Source: Parapedobacter koreensis
GTDB lineage: Bacteria > Bacteroidota > Bacteroidia > Sphingobacteriales > Sphingobacteriaceae
Direction: 5' to 3'
Assembly (NCBI RefSeq): GCF_900109365.1
Contig: NZ_FNZR01000003.1
Span: 310,001 to 374,000 of the forward strand
Length of the DNA: 64,000 bases
How positions within the stretch are numbered: position 1 is the first letter of the stretch; every line of letters begins with the position of its first letter. The notes under the pieces are model-generated. The model was not told the DNA's origin. It ran no database searches and saw nothing but the letters and a program-made list of their open reading frames with translations. Shown here one piece after another: positions 1 to 6,577 of the stretch. Position numbers and translations under genes: made by a program.

Positions 1-518
1 TCGTGGAAGTGAAAACTCTCCAGGGGTGCCATACCGGCAAATGCATTCATGCGGTGGAAGCCGAACAACGGGCCGTCATCGACACTTTTGTGCTGGAAAA
101 ACTCACCGGGTAGTGTGAATGCCGTTGCCGGAGCGTTCCAAGTAGTGGTCAATAAATAACGGCGTCCCTGCAACTCCCCGCCGGTACCGTAGTTGACGGT
201 AGGATTGTCGGCCTTGCGCCCGTCGCTGTGGTAGATACCACGCCGATGGCCGGCGGTGAATACATCATCGATGTATTTTTTAAAACCATGCGGTAGCTGA
301 AACCACCAGATGGGAGTATGGTAGATCACCACATCTGCCCACACAAACTTGGCTACTTCCTCCAGCGGGTCATATCCGTCCGCGATATGCGTGATTTGTA
401 CTTCTGCATCCTCCTTACGGCCAAAAAAATCGGCTGTCGTATCGGCAATGGTACGGTTGAACCGGCCTCCTGAATGCCCGAAGTCCTGCCCGCCGTTGAT
501 AATGAATACCTTTTTCAT
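1..518 (-). CDS. mdaB: MdaB-type NADPH:quinone reductase, 3' end cut by window edge
   Basis: About 172 residues are visible from ATG at 518; the family is about 193 residues, so roughly 20 C-terminal residues lie outside the window. The start MKKVFIINGGQDF, the segment WADVVIYHTPIWWFQLP, the KKYIDDVFTAGH stretch and LTTTWNAP all fit the flavodoxin-fold MdaB/DT-diaphorase family. These enzymes reduce quinones by two electrons with NAD(P)H in the cytoplasm and limit redox cycling. The gene is divergent from a LysR regulator about 100 bp away, a common arrangement for quinone- or electrophile-induced reductases, so control by that regulator is likely but inferred. A related KefF/YwrO-type reductase is the main alternative. 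Confidence 0.85.
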   Translation of the reverse strand, partial: MKKVFIINGGQDFGHSGGRFNRTIADTTADFFGRKEDAEVQITHIADGYDPLEEVAKFVWADVVIYHTPIWWFQLPHGFKKYIDDVFTAGHRRGIYHSDGRKADNPTVNYGTGGELQGRRYLLTTTWNAPATAFTLPGEFFQHKSVDDGPLFGFHRMNAFAGMAPLESFHFH

Positions 519-543
519 CGTGCTTTCTCCTTTAAAAACGGTA

Positions 544-574
544 CAAAAGTAGGGGTGCTTGAAGTATTATAAAA
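544..574 (-). promoter_or_regulatory. Candidate promoter of mdaB
   Basis: Read on the minus strand, 551-544 is TACTTTTG, a full match to the Bacteroidota -7 box TAnnTTTG. Exactly 19 bases upstream is TTTT (574-571), three of four matches to the -33 TTTG. It overlaps the LysR upstream region. Confidence 0.5.
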
Positions 575-587
575 ATAAGATAATTTA

Positions 588-595
588 TATATTTG
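588..595 (+). promoter_or_regulatory. Candidate -7 box of the LysR gene
   Basis: TATATTTG matches TAnnTTTG perfectly; no good -33 TTTG is seen at 19 bases. It places the transcript start near 600 and overlaps a possible TTG start at 593, which argues for ATG 620 as the real start codon. Confidence 0.45.
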
Positions 596-619
596 TATCA
601 GAATTATAATGGATTAGTC

Positions 620-1522
620 ATGGTTAATTTAGAGTGGTACCGTACGTTTAAAGCCATTTACAAGACGGGTACATTGACAGGTGCTGCCGAGGCGCTTTTC
701 ATTTCCCAACCGGGCGTGAGCCTGCACCTCAGTTCATTGGAAAATTATGTAGGTTATAAGCTGTTTGACCGTACGGGGCGCAAGATGATACCCACAGAAC
801 GGGGAAAGGTGCTTTATAATGTCGTGGCAGAGAGCCTTGCCAAGCTGGAAGAGGCCGAAAAGAACTTCCAGCGCAGTACGGAGCAACATACACCTACGAT
901 CAGCGTAGGCATGTGCTTTGAAACCTTCCAAATCACGTTGGAGCAATACATTTCGTCGCTGCCTTTTAACGTAATTATCAGCTTCGGCGAATATCCCGAG
1001 ATGTTGGATAAACTGGACAAAGGTATCCTGGATTTGATCATTACACCGCACAGGGGTGTATCGCCCCAAATTGAGCACGAGGCGTTTTCGTCGGAGACCA
1101 TCGTGCTGGTGGGCGGCAATGACATTGACCACGAAACCTTTGAAGGCTTATTGCAGGAAGAGGGTATAGCCGCGGTGGAAAGCTGGCTGAAAAGCCAGAA
1201 GTGGTATGGCACTACCGGAGACATGGAGCATCTATTCCGGTTTTGGCAGCTCCATTTCGGCCATCAACCGGATTTCCGGCCCAACTATATCGTACCCAAC
1301 CTCAATTCCATCGTGCGATGCCTCACCGGGGGTAAGGGATTGGCGGTCATTCCGGATTTCCTCTGTCGCAAGGAAGTGGATGCCGGCCAAATCAAGCTGA
1401 TATGGGCGGGCCATAAGCCGCTGAAAAACACACTTTATTTCGGAACGCGTAAAAAGACCGCCCATGGCAAGGAGATAAGCTTGATTAAAGGGCTGTTTAA
1501 ACAGGTGATGTTGCCGGAGTAA
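620..1522 (+). CDS. LysR-family transcriptional regulator
   Basis: A 300-residue protein, the normal size for LysR regulators. The N-terminal winged helix-turn-helix is clear (residues about 1-60: WYRTFKAIYKTGTLTGAAEA, then FISQPGVSLHLSSLE and GYKLFDRTGRKM). The rest is a periplasmic-binding-protein-like effector domain. The in-frame TTG at 593 would add nine residues but lies inside the -7 box, so ATG 620 is preferred. It is divergent from the quinone reductase and probably controls it and itself. The effector cannot be read from the sequence. Confidence 0.88.
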   Translation: MVNLEWYRTFKAIYKTGTLTGAAEALFISQPGVSLHLSSLENYVGYKLFDRTGRKMIPTERGKVLYNVVAESLAKLEEAEKNFQRSTEQHTPTISVGMCFETFQITLEQYISSLPFNVIISFGEYPEMLDKLDKGILDLIITPHRGVSPQIEHEAFSSETIVLVGGNDIDHETFEGLLQEEGIAAVESWLKSQKWYGTTGDMEHLFRFWQLHFGHQPDFRPNYIVPNLNSIVRCLTGGKGLAVIPDFLCRKEVDAGQIKLIWAGHKPLKNTLYFGTRKKTAHGKEISLIKGLFKQVMLPE

Positions 1523-1550
1523 TGGTTCTGCTCGGGTTTTGGAGGCGTGA

Positions 1551-1701
1551 CTACGCATGTCGCGGTTCCCGGCCAAATGCTTTCCGTTTTTTTAGGATCC
1601 TTGGCTTCGAAGATATTTTCCTCCAAATCCAGTGCGTCGCTCTTTTCGGTCACCTCGGCAGACCATTTGCTGCCTGCGCTGGTTTTCTTTTGTGCTGCCA
1701 T
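1551..1701 (-). pseudogene. Broken DUF3175-like gene
   Basis: From ATG 1701 the reading gives a lysine-rich start then KWSAEVTEKSDALDLEENIF, typical of the N-terminus of DUF3175 proteins (about 90-100 residues). After KDPKK the frame loses resemblance to the family. In the next frame the DNA reads KKRKAFGREPRHA and a TAG at 1551-1553, which resembles the family's C-terminal end. The switch occurs at a run of seven A. The middle of the family (about 45 residues) is missing. The simplest reading is an internal deletion plus frameshift. No function is expected. Family recognition is from memory of the motif. Confidence 0.5.
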
Positions 1702-1747
1702 GATAAACGCGTTTTAAGCTACCCTTGCGGGCAGATGATAATCTTAT

Positions 1748-2929
1748 CTATTTGTAGTACACCCGGTAGACCACGCCGTGGGCATCATCCGCGACCAACA
1801 AGGAGCCATCGGTATGTTGTGCCAGGCCACATACGCGGGCAAACTGACCTTTTTTATCGGCCGTAACGAAACCGGTGATGAAATCTTCAATGCGTGTGGG
1901 TTGCCCATTTTCATATCGGACTCGGACGATTTTATAACCGGATGGCTCGGCTCTGTTCCATGAGCCATGCATAGTCACGAATGCATCTCCATTGAACTCG
2001 CCGGGAAACTGGTTGCCCGTGTAAAACAATAAATTCATCGGCGCCGCATGTGCATCGTAAAGTAGTGTCGGTTTTACCGATTTAGCTGCATATTCCTCAT
2101 GCGTCATGTTCTTGGGGTCGTGGTGCACTTCGAACTGCCCATCGCCGTATACAAAGGGCCAGCCGTAGTCCTGACCTTCAACAATTTTATTGAGTTCTTC
2201 CTGCTGTTCGTCGTTTCCCAGCCAGTCAATACCGTGGTCAAAGCCCCACAATTCGCCGGTTTGCGGGTGCCAGTCAAACCCGATGGTATTCCGTAGTCCG
2301 GTGGCATATATCGTCCGTTGGCTTCCGTCGGGATTCATCTTAAGCATTGTGGCATTTTCCTTATTGGTTTCGATGCAAGCATTGCAGGTGCTGCCCACGG
2401 AGACATACAGGGCGTTGTCTGGCCCTATCTTGAGCGTCCGGTTGCCATGCTGGCCGCCATCGGGAAGATCGTCCACCAGCAGTAGCAGGCTATCGATGCT
2501 GCCATCGGGATGGATGGCGGTTTTATACAGCTCGTTGACTGTGATGAGGTAGAGGTCGTCACCGTCTATTGCAATACCATGGAGCTGGTCTTTTTTTGCC
2601 AGTACTTTCTTGATTTCGGCCTTGCCGTCTCCGTCGCTGTCCTGCAATAAGGTCAGCGTGCCCTGGTCACGGTCGGTCACATACACCGCACCGTTAGCGG
2701 CCACGGCCAGCATACGCGATTTGCCGAGTCCTTCGGCAAATACCTCGATGGCAAATCCTGGAGGTAATTTTAAGGAACCGATGTTTTCCGGCGTCGGCAT
2801 CAATTGCTTCGGCCTGAAAATATGACCTTCCATGTTGCGTTCGATGATTTCGGTATTGCCGTCTTGGCCAAATAACTGGGTATGATGAAATGCGATTGAT
2901 AAAACCGTGATGAATGCAATAGTTTTCAT
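1748..2929 (-). CDS. Exported sorbosone/glucose dehydrogenase-like beta-propeller protein
   Basis: A 393-residue protein with a Sec signal peptide (residues 1-22, cleavage after FGQ). The body matches the soluble PQQ-type glucose/sorbosone dehydrogenase fold: repeated blades such as GLGKSRMLAVAANGAVYVTD, then DLPDGGQHGNRTLKIGPDNA, TGLRNTIGFDWHP and GWPFVYGDG. A DSDGDGKAE loop looks like a calcium-binding turn. Family members oxidise sugars in the periplasm, but many are uncharacterised, so the substrate is unknown. It stands alone between the DUF3175 remnant and a divergent reductase gene. Confidence 0.8.
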   Translation of the reverse strand: MKTIAFITVLSIAFHHTQLFGQDGNTEIIERNMEGHIFRPKQLMPTPENIGSLKLPPGFAIEVFAEGLGKSRMLAVAANGAVYVTDRDQGTLTLLQDSDGDGKAEIKKVLAKKDQLHGIAIDGDDLYLITVNELYKTAIHPDGSIDSLLLLVDDLPDGGQHGNRTLKIGPDNALYVSVGSTCNACIETNKENATMLKMNPDGSQRTIYATGLRNTIGFDWHPQTGELWGFDHGIDWLGNDEQQEELNKIVEGQDYGWPFVYGDGQFEVHHDPKNMTHEEYAAKSVKPTLLYDAHAAPMNLLFYTGNQFPGEFNGDAFVTMHGSWNRAEPSGYKIVRVRYENGQPTRIEDFITGFVTADKKGQFARVCGLAQHTDGSLLVADDAHGVVYRVYYK

Positions 2930-3038
2930 GGGGCGTCTGTTTTAATCGGGTATCATTCAAAAGAGTCAAACCATTTAGAAACCCAGATGTTTTGATTTAC
3001 AGTAACTCGAAGTTTATATACCACAGCTAATATTTCAA

Positions 3039-3974
3039 ATGAGAGCAATCAGGATACATGAATTTGGCGGACCGGAAGTCTTGAAACTGGAAGAAGTGCC
3101 TATCCCAAGGCCGGCAGCAGACGAAGTACTGGTGAGTGTACATGCGACCAGCGTAAATCCGGTGGATTGGCGCATACGGTCCGGACAGCGGAAGGAGAAA
3201 TTTCCGGTGCAGTTTCCCTTGATACCGGGTTGGGATGTTTCCGGTGTGATACAGGAGGTAGGGGAGGGTGTACAGCGGCTAAAGGTAGGGGATGAAGTCT
3301 ATGGACGGCCTTACCCCACAAAAAACGGAGCCTATGCAGAATACGTCATCGTGCCAGCTGATGAGCTCGGAAAGAAGCCGGAGCGGATTGACCACATCCA
3401 TGCCGCAGCGGTGCCATTGGCGGGGTTGACGGCCTGGCAGGGGCTGTTTGACCACGGCCAGCTAAAAGAAGGGCAGCGTGTGCTCATTCATGGGGCTTCC
3501 GGCGGCGTGGGTACGTTTGCCGTTCAGTTTGCCAAATGGAAGGGCGCTTATGTCATCGGCACGGCTTCGGAAAAGAATTTTGAGTTGGTGAAAAGTTTGG
3601 GTGCAGACGAAGTGATCGACTATCGTCAGGAAAACTTTTGGGAACGGCTAACCAATCTTGATCTGGTGTTTGATACCATTGGCGGTGAAACCCAACGACG
3701 GTCGTTGGATGTCCTAAGGCCTGGGGGTAGGTTGATTACTACGTTGAAGCCTGAATTTGTGGAAGAAGCAAAAACCCGTAATATTCACTTGGAGGGGTAT
3801 ACCGCCCAATCCTATCCGGAGCAGCTCGAAACCATCGCCATGCTGATTGATGAGGGAAAAGTAAAGCCGGTCATTTACAAAGTGATGGAACTGGAAGATG
3901 CCGCTGCCGCCCAGCAAATGAGTGAAGGTGGACACGTAAATGGCAAGATTGTCCTGAAAGTTGCCGGTAAGTGA
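3039..3974 (+). CDS. NADP-dependent zinc-free quinone oxidoreductase (MDR superfamily)
   Basis: A 311-residue cytoplasmic enzyme of the medium-chain reductase group. It starts MRAIRIHEFGGPEVLKLEEV, a GroES-like fold follows (about 1-120), and the Rossmann domain carries GASGGVGTFAVQFAKWKG (about residues 150-167). The structural zinc cysteine cluster of alcohol dehydrogenases is absent, which points to the quinone reductase/zeta-crystallin branch. It would reduce quinones or enones with NADPH. It is convergent with the VOC gene, only nine bases apart. The physiological substrate is not deducible. Confidence 0.85.
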   Translation: MRAIRIHEFGGPEVLKLEEVPIPRPAADEVLVSVHATSVNPVDWRIRSGQRKEKFPVQFPLIPGWDVSGVIQEVGEGVQRLKVGDEVYGRPYPTKNGAYAEYVIVPADELGKKPERIDHIHAAAVPLAGLTAWQGLFDHGQLKEGQRVLIHGASGGVGTFAVQFAKWKGAYVIGTASEKNFELVKSLGADEVIDYRQENFWERLTNLDLVFDTIGGETQRRSLDVLRPGGRLITTLKPEFVEEAKTRNIHLEGYTAQSYPEQLETIAMLIDEGKVKPVIYKVMELEDAAAAQQMSEGGHVNGKIVLKVAGK

Positions 3975-3983
3975 CGGGGCATT

Positions 3984-4367
3984 TTACACTTCATAAAGCT
4001 CCAACGGCAGGCCATCGGGATCGGAGAAAAACGTGAAGCGTTTGCCCGTATATTTGTCAATGCGAATAGGCTCCGTATCCACGCCCTTGGTATGGAGGCG
4101 GGCAATGACGGCATCGATATCCGCCACGGCAAATGCCAAGTGCCTAAGCCCGGCAGCTTCCGGCCTTGACGGCCGCTCAGGCGGGGCTGGAAATGAAAAC
4201 AACTCGATAACATAGTGACCAGCCAACGCCAAATCCAGCTTGTACGATTGCCGTTCCTCGCGATACACTTCCTGTATCACCTGTAATCCCAATATTTCGG
4301 TATAGAAGTGCTTTGACCGCGCGTAGTCAGCGCAGATAATCGCCACGTGATGGATTGCTTGTAACAT
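3984..4367 (-). CDS. VOC-superfamily (glyoxalase-like) protein, YaeR type
   Basis: A 127-residue single-domain protein with paired beta-alpha-beta-beta-beta modules: MLQAIHHVAIICADYARSKH at the start, IELFSFPAPPERPSRPEAAG in the middle and FFSDPDGLPLELYE at the end. Metal ligands expected in glyoxalase-like folds are present (His in IHHVAI, Glu in VIELF, His in LRHLAF, Glu in LELYE). The proline-rich loop and length match the YaeR/GloA2 group, whose substrate is unsettled. It starts four bases after xth and is probably cotranscribed with it. Confidence 0.8.
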   Translation of the reverse strand: MLQAIHHVAIICADYARSKHFYTEILGLQVIQEVYREERQSYKLDLALAGHYVIELFSFPAPPERPSRPEAAGLRHLAFAVADIDAVIARLHTKGVDTEPIRIDKYTGKRFTFFSDPDGLPLELYEV

Positions 4368-4371
4368 AGCT

Positions 4372-5142
4372 TTAATCTAACTCAATCCATACGGGTGCAT
4401 GGTCGCTGGTTTTTTCCCAACCCCTTACCTGTCGATCTACTCCGGCAGCGCGTAGCCGTGGTGTGACGGCGGGGCTGAGCAGAAAATGGTCAATGCGCAG
4501 TCCAGCGTCACGGCCAAACGCATTACGGAAATAGTCCCAAAACGTATAGATGGTTTCATCCGGATATAGGCTCCGAAGCGCATCGGTCCACCCCTGGGCC
4601 AGCAGCTTGCGGAAAGCTTCGCGGGTTTCCGGCCGGAAAAGCGCATCGTCTACCCAGCGTTCGGGTTTGTATACGTCTATTTCCGTGGGGATCACATTGA
4701 AATCGCCGGTGAGTATTACGGGAACACTTTGATCAAGCAACGATTGACCATGGGCAATGAGGCGGTCCATCCAGCGGAGCTTATAGTCAAACTTCGGCCC
4801 CGGTGCAGGATTGCCGTTAGGCAGGTATAGGCAACCAATCACTACCTCATTGATTTTTGCTTCGATATAGCGGCTATGACTATCTTCCGGATCGCCGGGC
4901 AGTGCACGGCAGACTTCCGCGGGTTGTCCCAATCGCGACAGGATGGCCACACCATTCCAGCTCTTTTGCCCATGCCAGATGGCATGATAACCGGCATCCA
5001 GCAGTGCTTGTTCGGGAAAATTCTCCTGAATAGCCTTAAGCTCTTGCAAGCAGACCACATCCGGCCGGGTTTCCTCCAACCATTTTAATACGATCGGAAG
5101 GCGGGCATTGATGCTATTTACATTATAGGTAGCTATTTTCAT
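4372..5142 (-). CDS. xth: Exodeoxyribonuclease III
   Basis: A 256-residue Mg-dependent exo/endonuclease of base excision repair that cleaves at abasic sites and removes 3' blocks. The family signature is complete: MKIATYNVNSINARLPI (Asn), VCLQELKA with the metal-binding Glu, YLPNG, LTGDFNVIP (Asp/Asn), and the C-terminal SDHAPVWIELD with the catalytic Asp-His. The length matches bacterial XthA/ExoA. It is first in a two-gene unit with the VOC protein. Confidence 0.93.
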   Translation of the reverse strand: MKIATYNVNSINARLPIVLKWLEETRPDVVCLQELKAIQENFPEQALLDAGYHAIWHGQKSWNGVAILSRLGQPAEVCRALPGDPEDSHSRYIEAKINEVVIGCLYLPNGNPAPGPKFDYKLRWMDRLIAHGQSLLDQSVPVILTGDFNVIPTEIDVYKPERWVDDALFRPETREAFRKLLAQGWTDALRSLYPDETIYTFWDYFRNAFGRDAGLRIDHFLLSPAVTPRLRAAGVDRQVRGWEKTSDHAPVWIELD

Positions 5143-5205
5143 GGCCTAAATATCGCAATAATTCGTTGGTTTACCACGGGTGCATCGTAGCCATTTGAAA
5201 ATTGT

Positions 5206-5298
5206 GTGGCGATTTGTCCTCAGCTGGATATTGTGCAGGTTGTGGAAAGCGAAATAGAACGCATCAAGAATGACCCGGATTTGCAGCACTTGGTATAA
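5206..5298 (+). pseudogene. Short coding remnant upstream of the accessory cluster
   Basis: The frame ending at TAA 5296-5298 is open from 5191 and reads QLDIVQVVESEIERIKNDP before DLQHLV and stop. The amphipathic, charged composition looks like a real protein C-terminus and not random sequence. The only in-frame start is GTG 5206, giving 30 residues. It could be the tail of a gene truncated when the neighbouring A+T-rich cluster arrived, or a tiny gene. The parent family is not recognised. Confidence 0.35.
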
Positions 5299-5326
5299 CA
5301 AGAATAGGAATTGTGTTTTAAAAATG

Positions 5327-5365
5327 TTGGACTTTTAAACAAGTAAGCTTGGACTTTTAAACAAG
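5327..5365 (+). promoter_or_regulatory. 22-bp-spaced direct repeat, likely AraC operator
   Basis: The 17-mer TTGGACTTTTAAACAAG occurs at 5327-5343 and again, identical, at 5349-5365. The spacing of 22 bp is two helical turns, typical of AraC/XylS activator half-sites. The downstream copy ends about 22 bases before a near-match -7 box (GAACTTTG, 5387-5394), where a weak -33 region would be. The obvious candidate binder is the AraC protein at 12159-12986. The repeat is seen; the function is inferred. Confidence 0.6.
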
Positions 5366-5413
5366 AGAAACCGGATTTTCAATACGGAACTTTGCCCTAT
5401 CAAATTTTAGAAC

Positions 5414-6577
5414 ATGAAGATAGAAGGCAATAATGAGTTCGTATTGGTAACCGGCGGCACTGGCTTTGTCGGAGGTCATTGCATTTTGCAATTGCTTCAA
5501 AAAGGTTATCGTGTAAAAACCACCGTCCGTTCACTTACCAAAAAAGACGATGTTTTTAATATGCTCAAAGCGGGCGGTATCACCTCGTTTGAAAATCTCG
5601 AATGTGTTGAAGCCGACCTTTCGAGTGATGATAACTGGAACGAAGCAGTGAGTGGCTGTAATTATGTTCTCCATGTTGCCTCGCCTATCGGATTGAGCAT
5701 ACCTAAAACAGCAGATGAAATGGTGCGTCCCGCAGTGGACGGAACACTCCGTGTGCTGAAAGCCGCCAGGGATGCAGGTGTAAAACGAGTAGTGATGACT
5801 TCCAATTTTGGGGCAGTTGGTTACAGTCATAAGAACCCGGAAACATTGATTACAGAAGAAAGTTGGACTGACCCAAACGAGAAAGGCTTATCTATTTATA
5901 ATAAATCGAAAGTTCTCGCCGAACATGCCGCTTGGGATTTTATCAAACGTGAAGGGGACAACCTTGAACTTACCGTTATCAATCCAGTTGCAATTTTCGG
6001 ACCTTCCTTTTCTGAAAAATTGTCAAGCGGTTTTGAGCTACTCAAAAACATGATGGACGGCACAATGAAAGCCATCCCCAAAATGGAGCTTGCTATTGTG
6101 GACGTGAGAGACCTTGCAGACCTGCATATACGGGCAATGGAAAGCAGTGAGGCTAAAGGGCAACGCTTTCTGGCTTTGTCCGGGGGCGTTATGACCCTGC
6201 CCGAAATCGCACAGTTTCTGAAAAGAAAGATGCCCGGTGCAACGGCCAATATGTCTTCCAAAGTACTACCTGATTGGCTGGTGCGCCTTACTGCTTTGTT
6301 TAACGACAAAGCAAAAGCTATTGCACCCATGCTTGGCGTCAATCGGAAGGCGAGTAACGAAAAGGCAAAACGGGTTTTGGGTTGGCAACCCCGTAGTAAT
6401 GAAGAAGCGTTACTGGCTTCGGCTGATAGCTTAGTTAAATACGGAGTTGTAAAAAACAACACTACAAATGTAGTCGGTAAAAATAACGACAATGATTTTG
6501 CTTGCGCTATCTCTTTTTGCAACAGGGAAGGGTTATGCACAAGGAACTTTTCAGACGGTAAAAGGTATTGTTATTGA
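5414..6577 (+). CDS. SDR-family aldehyde/dihydroflavonol-type reductase
   Basis: An extended SDR (NAD-dependent epimerase/dehydratase fold) of 387 residues. The glycine-rich TGGTGFVGG lies at residues 13-21 and the catalytic pair Tyr162/Lys166 in IYNKSK. Relatives of the dihydroflavonol-4-reductase/aldehyde reductase type reduce aldehydes or ketones with NADPH. Such proteins usually end near SLVKYGVVK; here about 35 extra residues follow, ending in Cys-rich CYCY-like sequence that overlaps the receptor gene by 86 bp. This suggests loss of the original stop. It is the first gene of the accessory operon, behind the direct repeat. Confidence 0.82.
   Translation: MKIEGNNEFVLVTGGTGFVGGHCILQLLQKGYRVKTTVRSLTKKDDVFNMLKAGGITSFENLECVEADLSSDDNWNEAVSGCNYVLHVASPIGLSIPKTADEMVRPAVDGTLRVLKAARDAGVKRVVMTSNFGAVGYSHKNPETLITEESWTDPNEKGLSIYNKSKVLAEHAAWDFIKREGDNLELTVINPVAIFGPSFSEKLSSGFELLKNMMDGTMKAIPKMELAIVDVRDLADLHIRAMESSEAKGQRFLALSGGVMTLPEIAQFLKRKMPGATANMSSKVLPDWLVRLTALFNDKAKAIAPMLGVNRKASNEKAKRVLGWQPRSNEEALLASADSLVKYGVVKNNTTNVVGKNNDNDFACAISFCNREGLCTRNFSDGKRYCY

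Noticed and set aside
896-1224. Long minus-strand frames inside the LysR gene
   Set aside because: They are antisense shadows; the plus-strand LysR product has full family motifs.
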